Source: Taibaiella lutea (GTDB lineage: Bacteria > Bacteroidota > Bacteroidia > Chitinophagales > Chitinophagaceae). Taken from it: a DNA stretch of 64,000 bases. The stretch spans positions 217,410 to 281,409 of the forward strand of contig NZ_VWSH01000002.1 in assembly GCF_008629695.1 (NCBI RefSeq), given 5' to 3'. Below the pieces are notes generated by a model. It worked only from the letters and a program-made list of their open reading frames with translations. It had not been told where the DNA came from and ran no database searches. Positions 7,513 to 16,264 of this stretch are shown one piece after another. Every line of letters begins with the position of its first letter. The stretch's first letter is position 1. A program made the translations under genes and the position numbers.

Positions 7513-7656
7513 TAATCTTAGATTGCTTCGAAACGGAAATTGCGTTATTTCAATAAGCTTTTATCTATGAAAGCAATATTATTTTTCTTTATTAAAACTA
7601 ATTGCACTAATTGCATTTGCTATTTATAACAGGTTTTGCAGAACCATTTTTACATC

Positions 7657-8274
7657 ATGGGTTCAAATCGTTTTTTAAGAAATAATGTTTATCTGCTGTC
7701 TTTTTTACTATTGGCTCCCGGTTTTTGTATTGCTCAAAAGTTTACGATAGAAGATATTCCGCTTACGTGGAATAATTTTACCAGAAAATCAAAATATACG
7801 GCAGGAAGTCATACTGCTGCCATCTGTTACTCTATACTTAAAGATTATGAGAGAAAAATCGTTAACGATACATCTGTTTACTACATACGCCTGAACCTGA
7901 TGCTTCGTCGCAGTTGTTCCTATGTGCGGGAAGAGTTTATGCAAACCGCTTTGCCCGGTGAAAAAGAATTACTGTTGAATCATGAAAAGGGACATTTGAT
8001 TATTGTTTTAGTGCAGCTTAAACAGATGCAAAATGCGTTGTCGGTTTTTCCCTTTACTATCTTGTATAAAAAAGAAGCAGACAGCATTTGCATGCACTTT
8101 GCGGAGAAAATAAAATCGATGGGAACAGACTACGATAACAATACGCATCATGGTACAGCGGGAATGAGGCAACTGATTTGGGAAACAACTGCCATGCTCT
8201 ATTTTAATGAATTGTATGCAGATGATACCGTCATTAAGTTTGAAACGATCATACCACTTTCCATATCATATTAA
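7657..8274 (+). CDS. secreted DUF922-like putative zinc protease
   Basis: A 205-residue protein with a signal peptide (MGSNRFLRNNVYLLSFLLLA, cut near CIA-Q). The mature protein has the DUF922 pattern: an IPLTWNNFTRK opening, a central RLNLMLRRSC strand, then LLNHEKGH, an HExxH zinc motif at H109, E110 and H113 of this start, followed by a long helix. DUF922 proteins are predicted secreted zinc-dependent peptidases with no known substrate. An in-frame TTG at 7636 would add seven residues, but the ATG gives a better signal peptide. In front of it (7569-7629) is a 20-codon fragment with a signal-like start that may be a gene remnant. Confidence 0.65.
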   Translation: MGSNRFLRNNVYLLSFLLLAPGFCIAQKFTIEDIPLTWNNFTRKSKYTAGSHTAAICYSILKDYERKIVNDTSVYYIRLNLMLRRSCSYVREEFMQTALPGEKELLLNHEKGHLIIVLVQLKQMQNALSVFPFTILYKKEADSICMHFAEKIKSMGTDYDNNTHHGTAGMRQLIWETTAMLYFNELYADDTVIKFETIIPLSISY

Positions 8275-8286
8275 CAGACCCCAATA

Positions 8287-8979
8287 ATGCAACCTAAAAA
8301 AAGTCTTTTTTACTGTCTTGGTCTGTTGTGTTTCACAGCTGTTGCAAATGCACAAAAAGCGCCGGACATCAATCCGAAAGAATATAATCTGCAAAAGAAC
8401 CTTGTATTTGAAGACAATTTTGATGATGATAAAAACGGATGGCTAAAAGAAGAGGCGGAGGATAGTACGGATACAGACACTTCATTTGTAAATTCAGCGG
8501 AAACAAAAATCGCCAAAGGCTATTTAAAATATGATAACAGAAGTAAAAGCGGTGTTTTTGCTGCCGGAATTGAAACAAATATTGATTTCAACCGCGATTT
8601 TGAAATTGAAATTAAAGCATTGGTATTTTACGCATCAGATGATTATGCCGGTGTCGGGGTACTCTTTTGGGGAAGAGACAGTGCAAAAAATGCAACCTAT
8701 CTGTATTTCAATAATTACCAATATTTCGAAATGGTTGATTGTAATTGCAATGATTGGAAGAATTGTAAAGGGAAGGGAAAGAATACAAAAAATCAAAACT
8801 TAAATGATTTCAACAAGATAACCATCCGCCATATTGGTAAATACTATTACTTCTTTTTAAATGAGCGGTTTCAAAAGAAATTTTCTTTTCGTCCATTGAT
8901 AGGACATAGGATTGGGCTTGGTTCTGCTAAAAATTGTACGATGATTTATGATTACATAAAAGTTTATTACTTAAACTGA
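8287..8979 (+). CDS. secreted concanavalin-like (jelly-roll) protein
   Basis: A 230-residue protein with a signal peptide (MQPKKSLFYCLGLLCFTAVA, cut near ANA-Q). The body has the order of strands seen in LamG/DUF1080-type jelly rolls: FEDNFDDDKNGW at the start, FEIEIKALVFYASDDYAGVG, VLFWGRDS, NDFNKITIRHIGKYYYFFLN, and a closing MIYDYIKVYY strand. Such domains usually bind carbohydrate. A cysteine cluster (CNCNDWKNC) in the middle is unusual and may form a disulfide-stabilised loop. It starts 12 bases after the DUF922 gene, so the two are probably one transcript. Confidence 0.65.
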   Translation: MQPKKSLFYCLGLLCFTAVANAQKAPDINPKEYNLQKNLVFEDNFDDDKNGWLKEEAEDSTDTDTSFVNSAETKIAKGYLKYDNRSKSGVFAAGIETNIDFNRDFEIEIKALVFYASDDYAGVGVLFWGRDSAKNATYLYFNNYQYFEMVDCNCNDWKNCKGKGKNTKNQNLNDFNKITIRHIGKYYYFFLNERFQKKFSFRPLIGHRIGLGSAKNCTMIYDYIKVYYLN

Positions 8980-9041
8980 GTTTGTAAATGTCTCCGCATC
9001 GTCTCTCGCAGGGAACGTTGTGGGGGCAAAAATAAAGTTTT

Positions 9042-9497
9042 ATGAAAAAGTGGAATCAAATATTATTGTGTTTTTTTCTTTTCTCTTTGTACAGCTGTGG
9101 TAAGAAAACCAAAGAACAATATTCGACTTGGTCGATAGATAACCAACAATATTCAGATATTGCCATTGCTTCTGTAGGTAAAGCAGTAGCTATACTTGGT
9201 AATAATAACACGAATGAAGGCTTTAAATTGGTTTTCTTTTTAAACCATTTGCCATTGGGCGATTACCAAAAAGAATGGACTATTATTGGCGATAACCCTG
9301 ATCAAGATCCAACAGTTGCAGGCCTTTTCTTTTATTTAAGCGGAAACGCTTATTATATCTCTGAACACAATACGACACCTCTAATAGCATCAAGCATTAA
9401 AGGTAAAGCTAAGTATGCTTTAAGTGGAGCGTGGTTTGTGAACTATAATAATGCAGGAGACAGTGTATTTATAAAGGCTACGCTTAATGAGCCTTAA
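9042..9497 (+). CDS. small lipoprotein of unknown function
   Basis: A 151-residue protein with a lipoprotein signal (lipobox LYSC, C19, then GKKTKE). The mature part begins with STWSIDNQQYSDIAIASVG and looks like a compact beta-sandwich. I do not recognise a family; DUF6252-like lipoproteins have a similar opening. It is the last gene of the accessory island and is followed by degenerate REP-like palindromes. Confidence 0.6.
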   Translation: MKKWNQILLCFFLFSLYSCGKKTKEQYSTWSIDNQQYSDIAIASVGKAVAILGNNNTNEGFKLVFFLNHLPLGDYQKEWTIIGDNPDQDPTVAGLFFYLSGNAYYISEHNTTPLIASSIKGKAKYALSGAWFVNYNNAGDSVFIKATLNEP

Positions 9498-9570
9498 GTC
9501 TTGGCCTTGTTTGAATAATCACGTTTGTGCCTTCGCAACATCCGCTTTGGGAGACGGTATGGGAACGAAA

Positions 9571-9632
9571 AGATGTGCCTCACACCTCAGAGGTGTGGGA
9601 TACGTGAGACCTCGAAGGTGTGGGACACCTCT
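9571..9632. repeat. degenerate REP-like palindrome pair, copy 4
   Basis: Two imperfect copies of the TGTCCCACACCTC/GAGGTGTGGGACA element joined together: one centred at cacacctcagaggtgtg (9581-9597), a second degenerate one over ctcgaaggtgtgggacacct (9611-9630). Arm mismatches show it is older or rearranged compared with the copies near 4.1-4.6 kb. It lies between convergent genes. Confidence 0.6.
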
Positions 9633-9633
9633 T

Positions 9634-10794
9634 TTATAATGCGTGATTTTTGAATTTTGTTTTCAACATGGTTGCAGCCATAGTATAGCCGCCATCGGCT
9701 CCGTCCACGAAATGTATGTGGCCGTCTTTCATATCGCGTACATAGCATGACATTATGGATTCGCTGCTCAGATGCAAACCGTATAATATCTTTCCTTCCT
9801 GCTCCAGAACATCCAGTGCAGCCTGTAGCTTTTTTCTTTGTGCTTCCGTACCGGATATGACGGTGTTTATTTTACCATCAATAACCAAAGTATCTGACAT
9901 CTTCACCAGCAGGTCGAGATAGGTTTTCCCTTTTTTGCTTCTGAGATAGAAGTAGCCGATTATATTAATAATCCAGTTCTGAATCAGTTTAAGTGCTTTT
10001 ATTTTTCCTATCCTGGCAAGCATTTCAAGGCTCAGTCTGTTAAAGGTTGTTTTAAGCTTTAGTTTTGAAACGGATATAGGCTGCCGTTTTTCCGGCGTTC
10101 CGTAAATTTCATCTATCAGGCTTATCACACTGCTGAAAACTTCTGATTGCGGTGTGCCGGCTGTTGCAACGACGAGCAAGGTTACTATTTCATTTGTATT
10201 ATCTGGCGGCGCAATTTTATCCCAACGGCATTGCATTCCGCTCAGATCCGGTTCTTCTTCCGAAGGCGTATGATGCGATAATAAGTAATCTTCTCCCTTG
10301 ATAATTTTTTCGGCATAGTCTAATCCGTTGCCCAATAAAACGGGAATTGAAAAGTATTCTGAAATGCTGAATTTACTGATGTCGAGGGTATGGCCATGTT
10401 GATAAATATCTGCTACGGTAACGGAGCCTACGCGCAATTCAAGATTAAAGTTTGTTTTGGTATTGGCTTTGAATAATAACAAAGCTTCCAGTGATTTGCC
10501 GGCAATGGACGGGGGAACAAGGAAAGTTGCGCCGTCGCCGCCAAAGAAAAAAGGTACGCCAATGTTATGCTTGAAAGCAAGGTTAAGCACAGTAACAATA
10601 CTTCCTGTGGCAATGAGATTCACATTTTCATGCGAACCGTTGAATACTGCCTGAGTTGAATTCCTGATATCTGTAATAATAACGTGCCAGTCCTCAGGTA
10701 CTTTATGAAACAATTTATTTTGCTTCAGAAGGCTGCTGAGAGAAAGATGGCTGGATTTTAATTTATTGTAGTATTGGCTTGTGTCTATAGGCAT
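9634..10794 (-). CDS. DUF3095 protein, nucleotide-cyclase-like
   Basis: A 386-residue cytoplasmic protein. The N-terminal half resembles a class III cyclase/GGDEF palm: VIITDIRNST with D42 on the first strand and PFFFGGDGATFLVP with the GGDG turn at 85-88. The C-terminal half ends with RDMKDGHIHFVDGADGGYT. This is the DUF3095 pattern, a family annotated in places as adenylate-cyclase-like but without a proven reaction. Length agrees with the family. It is single and convergent with the island. Confidence 0.75.
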   Translation of the reverse strand: MPIDTSQYYNKLKSSHLSLSSLLKQNKLFHKVPEDWHVIITDIRNSTQAVFNGSHENVNLIATGSIVTVLNLAFKHNIGVPFFFGGDGATFLVPPSIAGKSLEALLLFKANTKTNFNLELRVGSVTVADIYQHGHTLDISKFSISEYFSIPVLLGNGLDYAEKIIKGEDYLLSHHTPSEEEPDLSGMQCRWDKIAPPDNTNEIVTLLVVATAGTPQSEVFSSVISLIDEIYGTPEKRQPISVSKLKLKTTFNRLSLEMLARIGKIKALKLIQNWIINIIGYFYLRSKKGKTYLDLLVKMSDTLVIDGKINTVISGTEAQRKKLQAALDVLEQEGKILYGLHLSSESIMSCYVRDMKDGHIHFVDGADGGYTMAATMLKTKFKNHAL

Positions 10795-10986
10795 GTAATA
10801 TTGGTTGTTGTATGATTGGCGGGAATATCAAAGTTAAATGGTTTATTGAATCTTTAATTTTTTCACCATTATCCGTTTGTCCTGATTTTTAATATTTTGG
10901 AGTGTTTTTAGCAAATCGGTTCCTTAATGAACATAATGCATTAATAATTGTTTAATATTGTTCTCCGCTATAAAAAGAATACATGA

Positions 10987-11457
10987 ATGGTTATTAAATC
11001 GATCGGCTTTACCGATAAAGACAGCAAAATAGTAATGCTGTTTCAAAAAGGCGATAAGAGAGCCTTTGGGTTGCTTTATGACCAATTTGCACCGGTATTG
11101 TTCAGCGTCATTTCCCGCATTGTCAAAGACGGAAAAATTGCCGAACTTGCGCTTTCCAAAGCATTTATACAAATCTGGCAAAACAGAAAATCTTATTGTA
11201 CGCAGAAAGGCAGCATAACTGTATGGCTGCTGCAGTTTGCCAGGAATGCGGCATTCTCTTTATCGGAGAAAGGTAATTCCGGCGACCCGGCGAATTTTCA
11301 TACCGGGGATAAAGAAAATTGTTCGCCTGAATTATTAGATTTGATGCTTATTTATGGAAAAACACCTGTTGAAATCTGTCAGTTATTAAATATTTCACGG
11401 GACGCTTTCGGTGCAAGATTAAAATCAGCTATTCAAATAAGCCATACAAAGATTTAA
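10987..11457 (+). CDS. ECF-type sigma factor (divergent)
   Basis: A 156-residue protein with sigma region 2 (RAFGLLYDQFAPVLFSVISR, then AELALSKAFIQIWQNRKSY) and a shortened region 4 HTH (TPVEICQLLNISRDAFGARL). The connection between them is short and region 4 is degenerate. The pairing with an anti-sigma gene one base downstream supports the call. An in-frame alternative ATG at 10983 leads to a stop after four codons, so 10987 is the start. Confidence 0.8.
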   Translation: MVIKSIGFTDKDSKIVMLFQKGDKRAFGLLYDQFAPVLFSVISRIVKDGKIAELALSKAFIQIWQNRKSYCTQKGSITVWLLQFARNAAFSLSEKGNSGDPANFHTGDKENCSPELLDLMLIYGKTPVEICQLLNISRDAFGARLKSAIQISHTKI

Positions 11458-11458
11458 G

Positions 11459-12076
11459 ATGGACGAGGTACAAAAATTACTGGAATCAGGTTTACTGGAA
11501 TTGTATATAATGGGGGCTGCATCAACTGAGGATGCAGCTTATGTGGCGTTAATGGCTGAAAAGCACAACGAAGTAAAAGCCGAACTGGAATCAATAGAAA
11601 TTGCATTGGAAGCGTATTCCATGAAGCATGCCATTGCTCCGGATCCTGTTGTCAAGCCTTTTCTTATGGCTACTATCGATTACATGGATCGTCTGGAGAA
11701 AGGGGAAACACCGACTTTCCCGCCGTTATTAAATAAAAATTCAAAAGTTTCAGACTTTAAGCCCTGGCTTGACAGGCCTGATATGAATCCGCCGGAAGGC
11801 TGGGCTGATATAGCAGCTAAAATAATAGGCTATACTCCTGAGGTAACAACTGCTATAGCATGGATTGAAAATGCCGCGCCTCCGGAAATACATACGGACG
11901 AACTGGAAAGCTTCCTGATAATTGAAGGTAGCTGTAACATCCGGCTGGACGGGGAAGACAATTACTTTTCAGCGGGAGATTTCTTTACGATTCCGTTATA
12001 TGTTTCGCATACCGTTTTAATTACGTCTGACATTCCCTGCAAGGTAATTATTCAAAGAGGGAAGGTAGCTGCATAA
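11459..12076 (+). CDS. cupin-type anti-sigma factor
   Basis: A 205-residue cytoplasmic protein. Residues 1-75 have the N-terminal anti-sigma pattern LLESGLLELYIMGAASTEDA, then KHNEVKAELESIEIALEAYS, seen in RskA-like and ChrR-like proteins that hold an ECF sigma factor. Residues about 115-200 form a cupin barrel (PPEIHTDELESFLIIEGSCN, FSAGDFFTIPLYVSHTV), as in the zinc-binding ChrR family. There is no membrane segment, so the signal is probably sensed in the cytoplasm. It starts one base after the sigma factor stop, so translation is probably coupled. Confidence 0.75.
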   Translation: MDEVQKLLESGLLELYIMGAASTEDAAYVALMAEKHNEVKAELESIEIALEAYSMKHAIAPDPVVKPFLMATIDYMDRLEKGETPTFPPLLNKNSKVSDFKPWLDRPDMNPPEGWADIAAKIIGYTPEVTTAIAWIENAAPPEIHTDELESFLIIEGSCNIRLDGEDNYFSAGDFFTIPLYVSHTVLITSDIPCKVIIQRGKVAA

Positions 12077-12098
12077 TTTGCCGTGCTTTCGTTGACAG

Positions 12099-12116
12099 AT
12101 GGGATTTGCATCCCAT
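12099..12116. repeat. intergenic palindrome, GATGGG-TTG-CCCAT family, copy B
   Basis: Hairpin atgggat (12099-12105), loop ttgc, atcccat (12110-12116), followed by tgtgttttgtg. It shares the loop and flank with the hairpin at 1877-1896. It sits 22 bases after the anti-sigma stop and has no T-run. Confidence 0.5.
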
Positions 12117-12217
12117 TGTGTTTTGTGTCGTCTTTACAGGGCTTGTAAAATAAATTGTCCCGACAGCATTCTCCGAAAGGTAATATTCCGGCAATCATTA
12201 ATCGGTAATTTCGTTTT

Positions 12218-13273
12218 ATGCGGCTTATCATTTTCTTTTTGTACTTATGCCTGTTTTCAACTGTTGCAAGGGCTTCTTTAGTTGTTGTAACTGTCGGCAG
12301 CGGCGGTAATTTCTTTTCTCCTGCTAATTTCACTATTAATCCGGGTGATACTGTAAGATGGGTTTGGATAGATGGCCATCATAATGTTTCAGGTTACTCG
12401 CTCCCGACAGGAGCGCCCACACTATATGGAGATATGACTTTTCTTGACACCGTTTTTGAATATGTGCCTGTCATGAGTGGCTTGTATCAATATACCTGTA
12501 CGCATCACTCAGGTATGGATGGAACATTTTTTGTATCGGGCTGTTCCTATCCGTCAAAACCAATTGTAAATGCCAATAGCAATACGGGATGTACGGGCGA
12601 TACGCTTACCTTAAGTGTACCATCTCAGGCGGGAGTCACCTATCAGTGGTTAAGCAACGGATTCAGTATTCCGTTTGCCAATAGTGATTCGCTGAAAGTT
12701 GGTGCTACAGGCTCTTATAAAGTTGTTGTAAATCGCTGCGGTATGGATTCGATTTCTGATGCATTTCCCGTTATAATACAGGATCCGCCTTCGGCTTCAT
12801 TTACTCATACTTCTGACGGCCTTCATTTTATTTTTAATAGTACTGCTGTTGCCGACAGCTATCATTGGACGTTCAGTGACGGTTCGCCTGCTCAAAATAC
12901 AGCCCAGGCAAGCATTACTTTTGCAGTGCCGGATGCCTATACCGTATCATTGAAGACCATGAATTTTGGTGCTGCGTGTTCAGATTCTTTTACTGCCACT
13001 GTTATTGCGCATGCTGCCGTAAGGGTGGAATCGCCTGAAGCGAGGGAAGTTTCCGTTTATCCCAATCCTGCGGATAAGGTAATCAGGGTATGCTGTGAGG
13101 GGCTAAGGACGGTAGTTGTTACAGATATGTATGGCCGCTCTTATAACCTGCCTTTCAAAAAAAGCCGTCTGCTGAATGATATAAAAACAGATAAGTTGCC
13201 CGATGGGTTTTATAGCATAAGGTTGTTTTCCGATAAGAATATCTATAAAGTTTGGGTCTGTATTAAACATTAA
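12218..13273 (+). CDS. secreted cupredoxin with Ig/PKD domains and T9SS tail
   Basis: A 351-residue protein with a signal peptide (1-19). Residues 20-108 form a plastocyanin-like domain: H54/H55 (DGHHN), C94, H97 and M100 in CTHHSGM are the type 1 copper ligands. An Ig-like segment (about 115-185) and a PKD-like segment (190-265) follow. A T9SS type A sorting domain (VSVYPNPADK, LPDGFYSIRLF) ends the protein. It should carry an electron-transfer copper centre on the cell surface or outside. Its position 141 bases after the anti-sigma gene makes it a possible target of that sigma factor. Confidence 0.8.
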   Translation: MRLIIFFLYLCLFSTVARASLVVVTVGSGGNFFSPANFTINPGDTVRWVWIDGHHNVSGYSLPTGAPTLYGDMTFLDTVFEYVPVMSGLYQYTCTHHSGMDGTFFVSGCSYPSKPIVNANSNTGCTGDTLTLSVPSQAGVTYQWLSNGFSIPFANSDSLKVGATGSYKVVVNRCGMDSISDAFPVIIQDPPSASFTHTSDGLHFIFNSTAVADSYHWTFSDGSPAQNTAQASITFAVPDAYTVSLKTMNFGAACSDSFTATVIAHAAVRVESPEAREVSVYPNPADKVIRVCCEGLRTVVVTDMYGRSYNLPFKKSRLLNDIKTDKLPDGFYSIRLFSDKNIYKVWVCIKH

Positions 13274-13294
13274 TAGACGGTACTATCTGAAAAG

Positions 13295-13330
13295 CGTACG
13301 GGCAATCTGATAATTGCCCGTACGTTTTTA
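13295..13330. terminator. bidirectional terminator between convergent genes
   Basis: Stem cgtacgggcaat (13295-13306) pairs with attgcccgtacg (13313-13324), followed by a T-run. It serves the cupredoxin gene and, less strongly, the nuclease gene from the other side. Confidence 0.85.
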
Positions 13331-13351
13331 ATTTGATTATTATTTCCGCTA

Positions 13352-16072
13352 TTATTTCTTCACAAAACGTTGAACTATTTTCTGATCACCGATGCTGAGT
13401 TCTGTAATATAAACACCGGGAGCCAGGTTATTCAATGGGATGTTGATGTTGCCATTCTGATAAGTACCTATTTCTTTTGCATAAACTTTCTTGCCTGAGA
13501 GATCAACGATTCTGACATTTACTTTACCTGCTTTATCTGCTGTAAAATCAATATAAAGTTTATCATAAGCCGGGTTAGGATAAATGGTGGCGTGTATGTT
13601 GTTATAGTTGGTTACAGTAATTGAGGTAGCTCCTTGTGCCGCTCCTTTGGCACCTGTCGGTATGATAGTACCTTCTATAATGAAGCCATTCACACCTGAA
13701 TCGGCAGATGTAAAGCCCCAGCCTCCTGTAGTTGTCTGACCGCTGGCATAGTAGCGCAGTGTAACTGTAGCTGTAGACGGTAAGTCTTGCAGGGCTGTGA
13801 TACCAGACAAATTAATGGGCCCGATGGCTAAAGAAGTAGAGGTGACAGGGCTGCCTATAAGCGTAAAGTTAGTGCCATCAAGGCTGTATGCAAACTGTGA
13901 TGTAACACCTGTACCGGCAAAGAAAGAAGCGGTACCGCCGAAAGCTGCATTAAGACCTGTAAGTGAAAGCTCATATCCTGACTGCGCTTTTATCTGCGTC
14001 TGAAAATAATCGGTATTGGCAGTAGAGATGCCATTATTTTTAAAGCCTGTAGTGCGGAATGAATGTGCACCGGTGCTGGCCGCTGCTGTGGCGCCACGTG
14101 TCAGGTTTTTCTGAGATGCAGTTGTATCCAGCTTATCGTCGTAAGTAGTGGCTGCGAAGGTAGCAACATTGTTAGCTGCGGTAAAATTCCAGGCAGCGAT
14201 TGGTACAGGGCCATTGTCGGTGCTGGCTTCTATAACCGCCTGTATGGGTGCGGCAACATTAGAAAGGTAATCGTAACCTGTAATTGATTCTATGGAATCG
14301 ACCGTAGTACGGTAGTAGTCCCAGGTGTGGGCATTGGCAGCCTGTGTATTTGGCATTATTACGGCTATGACACGCGTATTAGTATCAACACGGGAAAGAT
14401 CGTTTGAACCTACGGGCAATACAACTACTATTTTATAGAAATGATCGGGTACGTTGATCTTTCCGGAAGCAATATTATTTGTAGTCCCGCCTGTATCGCC
14501 GGAACCACCGGTTCCGTAAGCGCCCGCTATGATGTACGTTTCATAACCTTCGAGTGTGAGCTGGCGGCAATAATCTTCAAGCGCGGCCCAGGTCTGTTCG
14601 TTCAATATAGGCGCCTGCGGACTAATGTTTGTCATCTTATAAGTAACGGCATTGTCTGTGTCATTGCCATTACGATCGGCAGAAGGACACAGATGGCCTC
14701 TGTCGAAACCTGTATTAGTGTAGTTGCCTGTTGAAGCTTTGTAATAGCCTGCAGGCAATGCTGCATCTTGTGTAAAACAGTTGCAACGCGTGCTTGTGCC
14801 TGTCCAGGCGCGGCTCAGGTGCCAGCTTACCCAGTTGGCCATGCCGTTGTGATTATTGTAAGACAGCGTGTACTGGTATTTTGTTATCAGATAATTGTTG
14901 CTGTCTGTAGTAGCTGTGGTGGCGCCACTTGGGTTACCCATAGCCAGATTGTTGTCGCGGGTAGGGATAGTGTCTGTTGGAGAAATGATAGTTACGGTAG
15001 CTGACTGTCCGCTAATGCTTTGCGTACAACCGAAAGACGAAGTGGCACTGGTAATAGAATAAGTGGTGCTGACTGTCGGTGATACGCTCACTACTGAACT
15101 CATACCTGAAATAACAGTAACTGCAGGTGTAGTGCCATCTGTATAGGTTATGGTATCGCCTGTGGTACCTGTAAAGGTAAGATTGGTACTGGCACCTGAG
15201 AATATAGATGCAGTACCGCTGATAGAAGGTGCAGGTAAAGGATGGACGGTAATGGTATCTATATTTGAATTACCTGAAAGGCCGGAATTTGAACAAGTAG
15301 TTGTGCAGCGATAATAAGCATTGGCGCTGAGTGCAGGTGTAGTGTAAGTAAGACTGTTGGCGCTGCTTATATTTGACCATGCGCCGGAAACAAATGACTG
15401 CCATTGGTAAGATATACCTGCGCCTGTTGAAGCGCCGAACAGTGTAAGGGTAGTGGTGTTCCCGCTGCAAAGACTTGTAATGCTTGCGGTAGCCGTACCG
15501 TTAGCAGGTGTGCCGCTGCAACCACTGGTGGTGGTGGTTCCGTTCAGGGTAAAATTGTCAAGACGACCTGTGCCGGTACTGCCATGCGTGCCGCCACTCC
15601 ATACGAGATGTACATTTACAGATCCGGTCAACGCGCTTACTGCTGTTAAGGCCGGGCCTGAAATGCTAATGGTACCTGTACTGGCGCCGGAAGCAGAAAC
15701 GCTACCGCTGCCGATGACGGTGCCATTTACATCTAATTGCCAGTTGGTATAGCCTGTGGCGCTTGCCCGGTTCCAGAAGCTGAAAGAGGTAAGAGCCAGG
15801 CTATGAGCTGCGGTTACGGTAAGGGGGAGCATCCAGGTATTGGTAGTGGCTGTTGCGCTACTCATAGACAAAGCTTCACCGGTAGCACCTGCCAGTGAAG
15901 AAAAAGAGCCGGATGCTATAGTCCATGAACCGGTTGAAAGATTGGCATCAAGAGTTGAGGGCGGATCGGCAGGTGATGCAGTGCTTGCGCCAAAGCCATT
16001 TACGTACACAGACTGTGCCTGGCTGAACATAGCGATGAGAGCTATGAGAAATGTAAACAATAGTTTTTTCAT
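13352..16072 (-). CDS. T9SS-secreted DNA/RNA non-specific endonuclease
   Basis: A 906-residue extracellular protein. Signal peptide 1-19; residues 20-180 a jelly-roll-like domain; 185-360 Ig-like repeats (SYQWQSFVSGAWSNI); 395-630 a NUC1/EndoG-type nuclease with the DRGH motif at 457-460 (H460 is the general base) and N491 (ILNEQTW) as the Mg ligand. A second jelly-roll-like domain lies at about 640-800. The tail is a T9SS type A sorting domain (TIYPNPAYDKLYI, LAPGVYITEL, IVQRFVKK). It should degrade extracellular DNA or RNA for phosphate and nucleoside supply or biofilm turnover. It stands alone, convergent with the cupredoxin gene. Confidence 0.9.
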   Translation of the reverse strand: MKKLLFTFLIALIAMFSQAQSVYVNGFGASTASPADPPSTLDANLSTGSWTIASGSFSSLAGATGEALSMSSATATTNTWMLPLTVTAAHSLALTSFSFWNRASATGYTNWQLDVNGTVIGSGSVSASGASTGTISISGPALTAVSALTGSVNVHLVWSGGTHGSTGTGRLDNFTLNGTTTTSGCSGTPANGTATASITSLCSGNTTTLTLFGASTGAGISYQWQSFVSGAWSNISSANSLTYTTPALSANAYYRCTTTCSNSGLSGNSNIDTITVHPLPAPSISGTASIFSGASTNLTFTGTTGDTITYTDGTTPAVTVISGMSSVVSVSPTVSTTYSITSATSSFGCTQSISGQSATVTIISPTDTIPTRDNNLAMGNPSGATTATTDSNNYLITKYQYTLSYNNHNGMANWVSWHLSRAWTGTSTRCNCFTQDAALPAGYYKASTGNYTNTGFDRGHLCPSADRNGNDTDNAVTYKMTNISPQAPILNEQTWAALEDYCRQLTLEGYETYIIAGAYGTGGSGDTGGTTNNIASGKINVPDHFYKIVVVLPVGSNDLSRVDTNTRVIAVIMPNTQAANAHTWDYYRTTVDSIESITGYDYLSNVAAPIQAVIEASTDNGPVPIAAWNFTAANNVATFAATTYDDKLDTTASQKNLTRGATAAASTGAHSFRTTGFKNNGISTANTDYFQTQIKAQSGYELSLTGLNAAFGGTASFFAGTGVTSQFAYSLDGTNFTLIGSPVTSTSLAIGPINLSGITALQDLPSTATVTLRYYASGQTTTGGWGFTSADSGVNGFIIEGTIIPTGAKGAAQGATSITVTNYNNIHATIYPNPAYDKLYIDFTADKAGKVNVRIVDLSGKKVYAKEIGTYQNGNINIPLNNLAPGVYITELSIGDQKIVQRFVKK

Positions 16073-16211
16073 ATTTTTGGTTTATAATGTGAATAATAAA
16101 ATTCGATCTCTTGTATTAATTAATAGTTTATTTAATATCAATTAAACATTATTTATTATACACCAAGCGGATATTGAAAATTGCACGTAATCCAAAAATG
16201 TGCTTATGTAA

Positions 16212-16250
16212 AAAGGTTGCCGATCTTCCGACCGGCAACCTTTGATTTTA
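16212..16250 (-). terminator. terminator of the Oar-like receptor gene
   Basis: Stem aaaggttgccg (16212-16222) pairs with cggcaaccttt (16233-16243). Read on the minus strand it follows the receptor stop codon. Confidence 0.75.
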
Positions 16251-16264
16251 TAAAATAAGAGGTA

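Noticed and set aside
7569-7629. Small open frame with a signal-like start (MKAILFFFIKTN)
   Set aside because: Only 20 codons and ends before any mature part; most likely a remnant, mentioned with the following gene but not listed as a gene.
14768-16145. Several plus-strand frames opposite the nuclease gene
   Set aside because: They are frame shadows of a repetitive Ser/Thr-rich secreted protein and show no domain or start signal.
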